The notes below the pieces were generated by a model. That model was not told where the DNA came from and made no database searches. It saw only the letters and a list, made by a program, of their open reading frames with translations. A stretch of DNA of 64,000 nt from Muricauda sp. SCSIO 64092 (lineage in GTDB: Bacteria > Bacteroidota > Bacteroidia > Flavobacteriales > Flavobacteriaceae): contig NZ_CP095413.1 of the NCBI RefSeq assembly GCF_023016285.1, positions 1 through 64,000 of the forward strand. The letters run 5' to 3'. Positions 55,996-64,000 of the stretch are shown here, piece by piece. Numbering within the stretch: the stretch's first letter is position 1; each line of letters begins with the position of its first letter. Made by a program: the position numbers and the translations under genes.

Positions 55996-56785
55996 ATTTT
56001 TCTTTCCAATCCAAAAGGAGTTTATGTATGAGCGGCAGACCGTCCAGCAGAGCAGCAGGACCAGGCTGCAGGATGATTTCAGATTTTATTTCATGGATGG
56101 AATCGGTTTTTAGGGCGTTGATTTGCTCCCATCCCTCGCGTGTTATCATTTTGTCCTTTTTGAACATTTTACCGCACCAAGAGGCCAGTATCATATCAGG
56201 ATTCCGGTCAATTACCATATTGTGGTTGGCCAGGATACGATCCTTTGCCAATGATGCCTGTCTATCTTTAAAAACATCGGTCCCACCAGCAATTTCAATG
56301 ATTTCACTTACCCATTGGATCCCTGTTATCAGAGGGTCATACCATTCTTCAAAGTATACCTTGGGTTTTTTGATCCAACTTTTGGTTTTCTGTTTCATAT
56401 GAAGGATATCACCCTCAATTTTTTTTACCAAATCCAAAGCAGCATCTTTTTTATCAACCAAGGCCCCCAACTGCACCATCATTTGTAATATCCCATGAAT
56501 ACTTCTATGATTGTTGACCCACACCGTGATGCCCCGGGCAATTAATTCTTTGGCAATGGTAGCTTGAATATCCGAAAAACCAATAACCAAATCGGGTTGT
56601 AACGCCAATATATCGTCCGTTTTAGCCTCTAAAAAAGTAGAAACTTTGGGCTTTTCCTTTCTGGCCCTTTTTGGTCTGACCGTGAAACCGGATATCCCAA
56701 CGATCCGTGCTTCCTCACCCAGTAGATATAGGGTTTCCGTGGTTTCTTCCGTAAGGCATACAATACGTTTGGGGCTATAGTCCAT
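55988..56785 (-). CDS. BtuF-like substrate-binding-fold protein without signal peptide
   Basis: A 265-residue protein with the periplasmic metal/corrinoid-binding fold of BtuF and FhuD: RIVCLTEETTETLYLLGEE, the DILALQPDLVIGFSDIQA segment and TDVFKDRQASLAKDR. Unlike transport binding proteins it starts MDYSPKRIVCL, with no signal peptide or lipobox, so it should be cytoplasmic. The start is unambiguous because no in-frame upstream start is available in the AT-rich spacer. It shares a transcript with the DUF71 ATPase. A role in intracellular corrinoid handling is my inference. Confidence 0.83.
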   Translation of the reverse strand: MDYSPKRIVCLTEETTETLYLLGEEARIVGISGFTVRPKRARKEKPKVSTFLEAKTDDILALQPDLVIGFSDIQATIAKELIARGITVWVNNHRSIHGILQMMVQLGALVDKKDAALDLVKKIEGDILHMKQKTKSWIKKPKVYFEEWYDPLITGIQWVSEIIEIAGGTDVFKDRQASLAKDRILANHNMVIDRNPDMILASWCGKMFKKDKMITREGWEQINALKTDSIHEIKSEIILQPGPAALLDGLPLIHKLLLDWKEKYG

Positions 56786-56833
56786 AGGAATGGGTTGGTA
56801 TTGTTTCCCCGGTAATTTAGGCTATTTTAAACT

Positions 56834-56873
56834 AAAAACCTTCCCAAAAATTAAGAATTCCGGGAAGGTTTTT
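56834..56873 (-). terminator. Terminator after the T9SS cargo gene
   Basis: AAAAACCTTCCC (56834-56845) and GGGAAGGTTTTT (56862-56873) form a 12-bp stem with a 16-base loop; T residues follow in both directions within the stem ends. It lies 47 bases past the stop at 56921. Confidence 0.75.
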
Positions 56874-56920
56874 CCAATTAGTTTGACTATGTCAGACCAT
56901 AGTCAATACATTAGAAGAGA

Positions 56921-58279
56921 TTATCTTGGAACATACATTTTTCTATCTCCCTTTTCACTCCTAATTATATATAGACCGGTGGGTAGTGACATTACAGCAT
57001 CTGTTTCTTCCATAATGCTAGAGACTTCTTTGGAAACAACCTTTCTACCCGTCAGGTCATATATTTCAATCGGATATTGCTCCAAAATTAGGGCAGAATT
57101 AATTCTTGCCTTAGATTGAAAACCAGTTGGACTAAGAACGGGCCCCTTTCCTGATGATGATTGAGTGTAAGAAAATTGTACTTGAAATGCCGTACTATCG
57201 TCTTGGCCATTTGGACCTGGTAAAAAGTAAAAGTAGCGAGTACCAGTAGCCAAGTCGCAAATACCTATACTATTGCCACCAATTAGTTCCGTAAAGCTAT
57301 ATTCAAATGTATTACCACTACTTAAATCAGTACTTGATTCCCGATCATCCCAAATACAATCCCCGAAAAAACTAAAAGAACTGTTAAAGGAATAAAAAGA
57401 GGTAAGAAAAGTACTATTAGCTGTTAAATCTCCTGTATTTTTAAGGGTAACAACGAAGTCATACTCACCATTATTACGTATTGTAGGGGGAGAATCATTA
57501 TCGGAATCACTCGAATCATAAATCGTATTTAAATTACCAGTGAACTCATCCCTTTCTTTAATTTGAACTTTATCAACTATTACAAAGGCCGGGTCATTTG
57601 CCGGGCATCCATTATTTGATGATGGTCCAGCCTCATTGGGACATTCGTCTTCAAAGTTTTCAACACCATCTCCATCCGAATCACGATTATCTTGGGTATC
57701 ACAAACATCACCTATACCGTCATTATCCTGATCGGCTTGATTCGGATTTGGATTGTTGGGGCAGTTATCAAAAAATTCCAAAATTCCATCACCGTCATTA
57801 TCATGGCCATAGTAAATACCATCACCACAATCCGAGCAGAAATCATTAAATGTAAAGGTAAAAGTGTAGTTGTTCACATAATTTGGAGAAATCACCCAAG
57901 AATTACCTCCAAGATATCCTACTATTACAACCTTGTAAGTGCCTGAAGGGTAATTTGGAAACTCATCTACCAATTGAATTGGGTCAAAAGAAAACCTAAA
58001 TCCATTAGATATGGTATCATACTGATTAGTTGATATAAAACCCGCGACCGGCCATGTTGTAAAAAATGAATCATCATTTGTACTAGTAATAAAATAATAC
58101 CATTGAGGCCAAGAAGGAGCAGTACTACTTAAATGATCAAAGGTCAAATCAAATTTATAAGGCTTTCCCAGTTCTTGATCATTTAAACCAGATCTAGAAA
58201 AATTTACATTTTGAATAAAACTCTGAGAAGAAACAAAAAGTGTGAAAAAAAACAGAACTAGTGTAATTTTTTTGTGCAT
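56921..58279 (-). CDS. Secreted protein with thrombospondin type 3 repeats and T9SS sorting tail
   Basis: A 452-residue secreted protein. A signal peptide (MHKKITLVLFFFTLFVSSQS) is followed by a beta-rich domain (about 25-150). Calcium-binding thrombospondin type 3 repeats follow (about 160-230: DNDGDGILEFFDNCPNNPNP, DQDNDGIGDVCD, DSDGDGVENFEDECPNE), then a further beta domain. The C-terminal 75 residues (EIYDLTGRKVVSKEV, then LPTGLYIIRSEKGDRK) are the type A sorting signal of the type IX system, so it should be anchored at or released from the cell surface. Codon use looks AT-richer than in neighbours. The ligand is unknown. Confidence 0.85.
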   Translation of the reverse strand: MHKKITLVLFFFTLFVSSQSFIQNVNFSRSGLNDQELGKPYKFDLTFDHLSSTAPSWPQWYYFITSTNDDSFFTTWPVAGFISTNQYDTISNGFRFSFDPIQLVDEFPNYPSGTYKVVIVGYLGGNSWVISPNYVNNYTFTFTFNDFCSDCGDGIYYGHDNDGDGILEFFDNCPNNPNPNQADQDNDGIGDVCDTQDNRDSDGDGVENFEDECPNEAGPSSNNGCPANDPAFVIVDKVQIKERDEFTGNLNTIYDSSDSDNDSPPTIRNNGEYDFVVTLKNTGDLTANSTFLTSFYSFNSSFSFFGDCIWDDRESSTDLSSGNTFEYSFTELIGGNSIGICDLATGTRYFYFLPGPNGQDDSTAFQVQFSYTQSSSGKGPVLSPTGFQSKARINSALILEQYPIEIYDLTGRKVVSKEVSSIMEETDAVMSLPTGLYIIRSEKGDRKMYVPR

Positions 58280-58384
58280 AACATTGTGATTTAGGGATTA
58301 ATAAATAGTTCCATTAAAATTAAAACAGGAACAATGCAAAAAAGAGAGAAAAACCTCATATTAAGTAAGGTAAATCCTTCTTTT

Positions 58385-59077
58385 TTATAAATACCCACCA
58401 TCCGTACCGGCCTGGATAAGATCTGAAAGTTGCCCCGTAGTTATTCCAAAAAAAGAAAAAAGGTTTCTTTTCCTTTTTTCAATTCCGGACATTGACAGAT
58501 AGACCAACTTAGGAAGTTCATTCGTTCTAAAACCTTTGGACAACAAATAGAGGATTTTTCTATCAATTTGATCCAAAGGTCTATTAGCAAGCTCTAAATG
58601 CCTACTCAACATTTGTACGATTCTTTCACTGTAAAAAACTTTATCTTGTAGGATAGTTTTAAATCCTTCTGTTAAAGTTTTGCCATCCAGGTCACCTTTA
58701 TAAGCAAGTCCATTTGGATGAAGGGTTTGTAAAATACCGTTCAATGTATAGTTGCAGGATATACTGGTGATTACAATAATTTTTGTGTTGCTCGATTCTT
58801 TCCTGATTTTCAACCCTATATCCTCTCCTGACAATACTCCTTTTTCCTCATAGATTGGCAAACGGTAGTCTAGAATGACTAAATCATATAGTAAACTACC
58901 CCTAATGCTATTTGAAATACACTCAAGTGCTTCCTCGCAATCATAAGCAAAATGAAAAATATGCTTTTTGGCATATTCTATAACAATTGGCTCCAATACC
59001 TTTTTGTATCCTTCACAAACAAAAGGATGGTCTTCAACAATCAAAATGTTAAAACCATTATGCACCCGTTGCTGCAT
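58385..59077 (-). CDS. Orphan response regulator with divergent LuxR-type HTH
   Basis: A 230-residue regulator. The receiver domain (about 10-145) has the acidic ED pair and the phospho-acceptor in LVILDYRLP near residue 70; it is longer than usual because of an insert (YEEKGVLSGEDIG). The C-terminal HTH (about 165-225: DRKILYLLSKGFRTNELPKL, SGIEKRKRNLFSFF) is of the NarL/LuxR kind seen in flavobacteria. No histidine kinase lies nearby. It is 105 bases upstream of the T9SS cargo gene on the same strand and shares its AT-rich composition, so it may control that gene. Confidence 0.85.
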   Translation of the reverse strand: MQQRVHNGFNILIVEDHPFVCEGYKKVLEPIVIEYAKKHIFHFAYDCEEALECISNSIRGSLLYDLVILDYRLPIYEEKGVLSGEDIGLKIRKESSNTKIIVITSISCNYTLNGILQTLHPNGLAYKGDLDGKTLTEGFKTILQDKVFYSERIVQMLSRHLELANRPLDQIDRKILYLLSKGFRTNELPKLVYLSMSGIEKRKRNLFSFFGITTGQLSDLIQAGTDGGYL

Positions 59078-59285
59078 TTGAATTGAAAGTTTTTAATCTA
59101 TGCTTATTGTAGTCCACAGAATCATCTGGAAAACCCTTAGGTTTACAAAACAATTGCTATCCATGTTAAAAAGGAATCCAAACAAAAGAAGTTTGGTTTT
59201 TACTTTTAGTCCAAAAAAGCAATTCCTTTTTTGTGTATAATTAGAAAGACTTAAACTAGCTAACAATCAATTAAAAGCGTTGCTA

Positions 59286-59320
59286 AAAAGGGCGGTTTTA
59301 TATATCAAAGCCGCCCTTTT
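59286..59320 (-). terminator. Terminator of the btuB/btuG-like operon
   Basis: AAAAGGGCGG (59286-59295) pairs with CCGCCCTTTT (59311-59320); on the minus strand T residues follow. It lies 8 bases beyond the BtuG-like stop codon. The 208 bases between it and the response regulator gene contain no supported feature. Confidence 0.85.
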
Positions 59321-59328
59321 GGTTATTA

Positions 59329-60756
59329 TTAACGTTCGGCCTCACCATTAATATATACCTCTCCAGGGCCTATGGAAACCTCTTGGGAGAGCAACAGACT
59401 GTTGTTGGACAAATCGTAGACCTCAAGTGTTCCATTTTCCACAAAGCTTTGATTGACACCATAAAGTTTTCCGTCGATTACGCTCATGCGATAAAAACCA
59501 ATGTTGGTGGTTATTACAGAAATTGATGGCAATTCAGTCGCATCTGTTTCCAATGGATAAATGGAGCTTGCCAAATAGTAATAAAGTACTCCTTCATTAA
59601 TCGATAAAAACCTTGGATGCTCGGTAAGGGCAAAATCAAAGGTGGCTTCAACATCGTTACTGGAAACGTCGATTCGGTCCAATTGCCCTGCCACCTCCGG
59701 ATTTGGGTCTTGCGGCCCCCAAGGCGAATATCCGCTGCTTAGCACCCAAAGCTTACCATCTGCATCAAACTGCAAAGAACTTGGGGTAGTGCCTACAGTT
59801 ATCGTGTCGGTAACACTATCGGTGGTCGCATCTATAACGGAAACGATATTGTTTCCACTAAAATTACCATGGGCCACATAAACAGTATTGTCCTTGGCCA
59901 AAAGGCGCTCTGGACCTTCAGGCACGGAAATCTTGCTCTCTACCGTGTTATTTTCCAGGTTTATGACCGCAATAAAATCATCATCGGGATTAAAAGTATC
60001 GCCCCAATTGGTCACGTAACCTTTTCCATTTACAACAGTCATGTAACGTGGATTTAAGAAATCGTCTGCGCCAGCACCACCTATCGTGGCTACCGATTCA
60101 AAGGTATAACGATCCACCACTTCTATTCTTTTGGAAGCATTGAGGACAATATATCCAAATCTGCCATCAAAGGCCATACTTTGGGCGGTATCACCCCAGG
60201 CATCAACTTCATTGACCGATTTATAAATTCCATTTTCCACCCTTGAATAATCATCGGATATAAAGGAAACCGAGGCATTTCCTTGGTTAAAATTCCCTTC
60301 GTGAACCACCAAAATTCCATTTTCAAAGGGAAAAGAATCGTTATCCGTAATGGTCAATGTCACCGAACTATCTGAAGAGATGAAATCCGTTCCACCATCC
60401 ACAGCGGTCAAGGTAATTGTAATCGTTTCGCTTGGTTCAACGTCGTCGTCGTCCAACAATACTAGGTTTTGGGTAACCGAACTTTCCCCTGCACCCAATG
60501 TCAAAGTCCCGGGAAGCGCAGTATAATCTTCCCCTGCAACGGCGGTACCGGAAACTTCATAGGTGAGTGTCACATCGGTGTCAAATGTTTCCGTTGTGTT
60601 AAAGTTTACCGTAATGGTTCCGCTATCCTCTCCAAAGGTATCTTGTGTTATCGAAATACTGACACCAGGTAGTACCGGTTGGTCATCATCATTGTTACAG
60701 CTGGTAAAAAATAGCCCTGTTAGGGCAACCATCAAAAAAAATCGGTTTTTTCTCAT
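59329..60756 (-). CDS. BtuG-like beta-propeller surface lipoprotein with N-terminal Calx-beta domain
   Basis: A 475-residue lipoprotein: lipobox FTSC (cysteine 20) followed by NNDDD, which fits surface export. Residues about 32-135 form a Calx-beta domain (FGEDSGTITVNFNTTETFDT, AVAGEDYTALPGTLTLGAGE, DVEPSETITITLT). Residues about 145-475 are YncE/YVTN-type propeller repeats (GYIVLNASKRIEVVDRYTF, NIVSVIDATTDSVTDTITVG, KLWVLSSGYSPWG). It starts 1 base after the stop of the BtuB-like receptor in a riboswitch operon. In Bacteroides the propeller lipoprotein BtuG caps BtuB and captures B12 with high affinity; position and fold suggest the same role here. The Calx-beta part is not in the BtuG I know of. 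Confidence 0.78.
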   Translation of the reverse strand: MRKNRFFLMVALTGLFFTSCNNDDDQPVLPGVSISITQDTFGEDSGTITVNFNTTETFDTDVTLTYEVSGTAVAGEDYTALPGTLTLGAGESSVTQNLVLLDDDDVEPSETITITLTAVDGGTDFISSDSSVTLTITDNDSFPFENGILVVHEGNFNQGNASVSFISDDYSRVENGIYKSVNEVDAWGDTAQSMAFDGRFGYIVLNASKRIEVVDRYTFESVATIGGAGADDFLNPRYMTVVNGKGYVTNWGDTFNPDDDFIAVINLENNTVESKISVPEGPERLLAKDNTVYVAHGNFSGNNIVSVIDATTDSVTDTITVGTTPSSLQFDADGKLWVLSSGYSPWGPQDPNPEVAGQLDRIDVSSNDVEATFDFALTEHPRFLSINEGVLYYYLASSIYPLETDATELPSISVITTNIGFYRMSVIDGKLYGVNQSFVENGTLEVYDLSNNSLLLSQEVSIGPGEVYINGEAER

Positions 60757-60757
60757 T

Positions 60758-62587
60758 TTAAAAGTTTAATACTAATTGGGTTTGAATATTTCTATTGGGC
60801 ATTGGTCGCAATGCAATATTTTCATAATACACGTTGAACAGGTTGTTAAGGGTGAAACCAAGCCTACAGTGCAACTTGCCTTCTGTTTTAAAGGAATAGG
60901 TTACCCCTGCATTGGCTACTTGGTACCCATCCAATTCCCCACCGATGATGGCTACCGAACCATTGTAGAGATGCTGGTAAAAGGCACCAAAATTGGAGAA
61001 GCGATAGGCCAGGGAAGCATTGCCCCTATGAAAAGGCACATAAATCAATTGTTCTCCCGTTGCTTTATCTTCAGAAACGGTGTAGGCATAGTTGGCGTTA
61101 AAGTCCACTTCTTGTTTTTCACCAATGGATTGGTGTATTCCGAGCTCCACTTCCACACCATAGATTTGTACATCATCCACATTGACAGGCGACCAGATTC
61201 CTTGGGTATTGGGCAGCCAACGAATCATGTCCTCGGTGGAAATGTAGTAGCTGTTCAATTGTAGTGTTAGCGGGTCCAGCTTGAACCGGTGTCCCAAATC
61301 CACCTGATACGATTGTTCCGGTTGTAATTCCAAATTGCCGCCTGGTTGCCAGTATAGGTCATTGAAGGTGGGCATTCGGAAATTACGGGATGCATTCAAT
61401 TGAAGTTTGTAGACACGACCAAAATCATAACTTCCATCCCATGCAAAAACAATAGGACTGGAAAAATCCGATGAAAAATCCTGTCGCAGGCTCAGATTAT
61501 ACCTCAATTTTTCCATTAACGTATGTTTTACCAATGCGGTAATGGCAAAATCGTTTCGTTCCGGTGCACCAAAACTGCTTCCCTTACCCGTAAAGTTGTT
61601 GTATTCCACGAAAGAATTCAATCGAAACGAATTCGAAAGTTCAACATCCAGGGAATAGCGCGCCAATACCGTGGTCACCCGCCCATCCGAAAAATTGTCC
61701 GAATCCCTATTTTCAAAATACCTGAACCCTTCGTACAGATGTGCCACCTTTAGTTTACTAATGGCTTTTTCCCCAAATCTTCCCCATTCCAATTGGGTCC
61801 GAAACTGATTGTCCTCATATCGGCTACGCCCAGGCGCAACCAGGTTACCGGATAGATTTCGGTCCCCAATAAAACTTTGATGGTACAAACGAAGTACATC
61901 GCGGTCATTTAATCGGTAACCCGTGTTAAAGTTTATATTAAGGTGTTCAAACTCGCCATTGGTATTTCGTTCATCCGTTTCCAGGTACAAATAGTCATTA
62001 TCGGAGCTATTGTAGTTGACCCCAAAACTCGAAGACCAATTTCCAGTACCAAAACTATTGCTGTAATTCAGGCTACGGGTATCAAAACTGCCATAGCCTG
62101 TCACCACTTGATGATCTGAGTGCTTTTCGAACTTTAAATCATTATTTAAATGAACGGAACCTCCTATGGCTCCGGTACCAAACTGGACGCTACCGCCACC
62201 GCTACGTATCGCTACCGAACTATAGTTCAAAGGATTGACCGTATTGAAATCTACCTGACCATTGAGCTGGGAGTTGATATTGATGCCGTTCCATACAACG
62301 GCCGTATGGGAAGCATTGGTCCCGCGAAACGACGGGGAGGAAACCATTCCCAAGCCGTTTTCCTTAAAATAAATGGCACTGTTAAAATGTAAAAGGGAGG
62401 TAAGGAATGTACCATTACGTTGTATGGTACTGTCCTTTAATTCAGTAACCTTATGACCTTCCGCATAACGCCTTACACGTACATCCGAAACGGTAACCTC
62501 ATCCAAACGATGGGTTGTCATTTCCTGTGCGCTTAACCTAAAAAGCGATAGTAGTACCAGTGATATAAAGAGATGTTCAGTCTTCAT
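60758..62587 (-). CDS. btuB: BtuB-like TonB-dependent cobalamin receptor
   Basis: A 609-residue outer-membrane transporter. The signal peptide ends at RLSAQ; a TonB-box-like LDEVTVSDVRV follows near 28-38, then a plug domain (SPSFRGTNASHTAVVWNGIN near 104-123, and GGGSVQFGTGAIGGSVHL) and a 22-strand-type barrel ending in TQLVLNF. There is no CarboxypepD_reg domain. The cobalamin riboswitch 45 bases upstream on the same strand makes corrinoid import the most likely function. The BtuG-like lipoprotein follows with a 1-base gap. Confidence 0.9.
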   Translation of the reverse strand: MKTEHLFISLVLLSLFRLSAQEMTTHRLDEVTVSDVRVRRYAEGHKVTELKDSTIQRNGTFLTSLLHFNSAIYFKENGLGMVSSPSFRGTNASHTAVVWNGININSQLNGQVDFNTVNPLNYSSVAIRSGGGSVQFGTGAIGGSVHLNNDLKFEKHSDHQVVTGYGSFDTRSLNYSNSFGTGNWSSSFGVNYNSSDNDYLYLETDERNTNGEFEHLNINFNTGYRLNDRDVLRLYHQSFIGDRNLSGNLVAPGRSRYEDNQFRTQLEWGRFGEKAISKLKVAHLYEGFRYFENRDSDNFSDGRVTTVLARYSLDVELSNSFRLNSFVEYNNFTGKGSSFGAPERNDFAITALVKHTLMEKLRYNLSLRQDFSSDFSSPIVFAWDGSYDFGRVYKLQLNASRNFRMPTFNDLYWQPGGNLELQPEQSYQVDLGHRFKLDPLTLQLNSYYISTEDMIRWLPNTQGIWSPVNVDDVQIYGVEVELGIHQSIGEKQEVDFNANYAYTVSEDKATGEQLIYVPFHRGNASLAYRFSNFGAFYQHLYNGSVAIIGGELDGYQVANAGVTYSFKTEGKLHCRLGFTLNNLFNVYYENIALRPMPNRNIQTQLVLNF

Positions 62588-62593
62588 AACAGC

Positions 62594-62614
62594 AAACCTT
62601 TATCCCGAAGGTTT
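62594..62614 (-). promoter_or_regulatory. Hairpin between riboswitch and btuB start
   Basis: AAACCTT (62594-62600) pairs with AAGGTTT (62608-62614), and the hairpin ends 6 bases before the ATG. No T-tract follows, so the riboswitch more probably controls translation than termination. Confidence 0.45.
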
Positions 62615-62631
62615 TTAAGTTTTAATCGAAT

Positions 62632-62830
62632 CAGGCAGGTCTCCTGGCTTTCAATTTGTTATTCTACCTTCCCATCCCAATAGGTATCGGAACAGTGGTA
62701 TTGAAGACAATAACAACTCTTTGCAGAGATGCTGAAAATGCTTCAGCATATGATTACAGTTGCGGGAACAGCTCCGGATTTACACCGAATTCCCTTTTAA
62801 TTGAAGAACTCTATTTATTAGGAATCCTTC
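62632..62830 (-). promoter_or_regulatory. Cobalamin riboswitch upstream of btuB
   Basis: On the minus strand the segment has the conserved blocks in order: GGGAATTCGGTGTAAATCCG, then CTGTTCCCGCAACTGTAA, a variable region with the CAGCAT hairpin, GGGATGGGAAGG, and the B12 box AGCCAGGAGACCTGCC (62649-62634). These define the cobalamin aptamer. It lies directly upstream of the BtuB-like gene; binding of adenosylcobalamin should repress btuB and the BtuG-like gene. The outer boundaries are approximate. Confidence 0.93.
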
Positions 62831-62903
62831 AAACCTAAATCTTGAACGAAAGTACGTATTTAAATTCAACTGCGGATTCTTTTCCCATAATTTTCAATTC
62901 GTC

Positions 62904-62911
62904 TAATTTTG
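62904..62911 (+). promoter_or_regulatory. Putative -7 element of the divergent btuF-like gene
   Basis: TAATTTTG lies 5 bases before the ATG, so the transcript would be nearly leaderless. This gene is therefore outside the riboswitch unit. No -33 element is clear. Confidence 0.35.
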
Positions 62912-62916
62912 GGGCC

Positions 62917-64000
62917 ATGATAAAAACGAGAATTTTACCACTGCTACTTCTTGGGCTGGTGATCTCCTGTAAGAAAAATGTAAGACCCGTCAAGCAAGTT
63001 CAGGTCCCGGATACCACCACAAGCTACGCCAAAAGCTTCTCCATGGAAAGCAGCGATGGATTTACCGTGCTTCAAGTAAACCGCCCCTGGCCAGGGGCTT
63101 CCAAAGCGTTTCGCTATTTAGTGGTTCCCAAGGAAAAACTGGCCACTATGACCTTCCCTTCCGATGCCTATGATGCTGTGATTGCCACCCCCATTACCTC
63201 TTTGATAGCTACCTCAACAACGCATATTCCAGCTTTGGAAAGTTTAGGGGGATTGGATAAATTAATTGGATTTCCCGACACAAAATACATTTCCTCCATG
63301 CCCGCCAGGGAATTGATTTCCACTGGAAAAATTAAGGAATTGGGTACCAATGAAAGCCTTAACACAGAAATGGTTTTGGAATTACGACCTGATGTGATCA
63401 TTGGTTTTGGTATCAACGACCAAAACAGCGCATATCACGTTTTCCAGAAAGCCAATATCCCTGTGGTATTCAATGGGGATTGGACGGAAGAAACCCCATT
63501 GGGCAAAGCCGAATGGATCAAATTCTTTGGGGTGCTATTGGATAAACAAAAGGAAGCCGATAGTATATTCAGGGCAATTGAAACTTCTTATCAAGAAATG
63601 AAAAAAATAGCCGCTAAAGCCGCCAAAAAACCTACGGTATTGAGTGGGGCCCTGTTCAAGGACGTCTGGTATTTACCCGCTGGGGAAAGTTGGGCCGCCC
63701 AATTCATCAAAGATGCCAATGGGGAATATCTTTATCAAGCGACCTCGGGAACCGGTAGTTTATCCTTGAGCTTGGAAAGCGTTTTGGAAAAGGGGCAACA
63801 GGCCAATGTTTGGATCGCCCCTTCACGGTTCACATCGTATCAGGAAATGGAACAGGCCAATGCGCACTATCAACAGTTCAAAGCTTTTAAGGCCAAAAAG
63901 ATATATACTTTTGCCAATACCCGGGGGGCTACCGGGGGCCTTCTGTACTATGAGCTGGCTCCGCAACGGCCCGATTTGGTATTGCAGGATCTGGTACATT
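62917..64000 (+). CDS. BtuF-like corrinoid/iron-complex-binding lipoprotein (3' end outside window)
   Basis: The first 361 residues of an ABC transporter substrate-binding lipoprotein. The lipobox is LVISC (cysteine 17) followed by KKN. The family pattern is clear: SDAYDAVIATPITSLIATST, ALESLGGLDKLIGFPDTKYI, LELRPDVIIGFGINDQN and KAEWIKFFGVLLDKQKEADS. It belongs to the BtuF/FhuD/FecB cluster. Being divergent from the riboswitch-controlled btuB operon, a corrinoid ligand is most likely, though a siderophore cannot be excluded. btuC and btuD would be expected just past the window end. Confidence 0.88.
   Translation, partial: MIKTRILPLLLLGLVISCKKNVRPVKQVQVPDTTTSYAKSFSMESSDGFTVLQVNRPWPGASKAFRYLVVPKEKLATMTFPSDAYDAVIATPITSLIATSTTHIPALESLGGLDKLIGFPDTKYISSMPARELISTGKIKELGTNESLNTEMVLELRPDVIIGFGINDQNSAYHVFQKANIPVVFNGDWTEETPLGKAEWIKFFGVLLDKQKEADSIFRAIETSYQEMKKIAAKAAKKPTVLSGALFKDVWYLPAGESWAAQFIKDANGEYLYQATSGTGSLSLSLESVLEKGQQANVWIAPSRFTSYQEMEQANAHYQQFKAFKAKKIYTFANTRGATGGLLYYELAPQRPDLVLQDLVH

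Overview
The window looks like a chromosomal segment of a Flavobacteriaceae bacterium (Bacteroidota), probably a marine genus in the Muricauda/Maribacter/Zobellia neighbourhood; the genus is inference only. The reasons are gene content and signals. There are CarboxypepD_reg TonB receptors, DUF4249, DUF4252, DUF4294, DUF6095 and DUF6495 families, LytTR regulation, a type IX secretion (T9SS) C-terminal tail, surface lipoproteins with acidic residues after the lipobox cysteine, and no consistent Shine-Dalgarno sequences. Many genes carry the Bacteroidota -7 element TAnnTTTG(C) just upstream. No rRNA or tRNA gene and no CRISPR array was seen.

Layout. 0.1-2.7 kb: dnaA, a low-molecular-weight phosphatase and an RsmI-like methylase. 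2.7-5.9 kb (minus): lysozyme-like protein, then the dapF-acetyltransferase-mltG operon. 5.9-11.3 kb: DegP-like protease, long-form gap, coiled-coil protein, acetyltransferase, trmD and rplS. 11.3-11.9 kb: a ~330-nt unexplained, strongly structured segment ending in a terminator-like hairpin (candidate ncRNA), then monomeric icd. 14.1-20.3 kb: palindromic repeat, TonB receptor + DUF4249 pair, GntP permease, two small conserved unknowns. 20.4-24.1 kb: M42 peptidase, Nudix hydrolase, hisS and DUF6495. 24.1-27.4 kb: an Oar-like TonB receptor broken by one in-frame TGA. 27.5-28.6 kb: rpsF-rpsR-rplI. 28.8-34.8 kb: LytTR regulator, the nadC-yihY-DUF2147-priA chain and rlmH. 34.8-41.2 kb: sensor-like protein, a serB-serA fusion, a methyltransferase, rdgB and a DEAD-box helicase with a hairpin against its start codon. 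41.2-49.1 kb: CarboxypepD_reg protein, amylase lipoprotein, VOC and SRPBCC proteins, trmH, cobB, purB and mscS. 49.2-52.0 kb: ECF sigma factor / anti-sigma-like / three DUF4252 proteins. 52.2-55.2 kb: tandem S41 protease lipoproteins.

55.3-64.0 kb is a cobalamin (B12) acquisition locus: a DUF71 PP-loop ATPase overlapping a signal-less BtuF-like protein; a more AT-rich insert with a T9SS cargo protein and an orphan response regulator; a Calx-beta + beta-propeller surface lipoprotein (BtuG-like) directly behind a BtuB-like receptor led by a cobalamin riboswitch; and, divergently, a BtuF-like lipoprotein that runs off the window end. I infer that riboswitch-controlled BtuB/BtuG-like proteins take corrinoids across the outer membrane, the BtuF lipoprotein passes them to a permease beyond the window, and the DUF71 pair acts in salvage.

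The strongest candidates for something undescribed are the structured RNA at about 11.48-11.82 kb and the Calx-beta-bearing BtuG-like protein. Secondary points are the premature stop in the Oar-like receptor, the helicase leader hairpin, a mobile-type repeat that seems to supply part of the hisS promoter, and the ECF/DUF4252 cluster.
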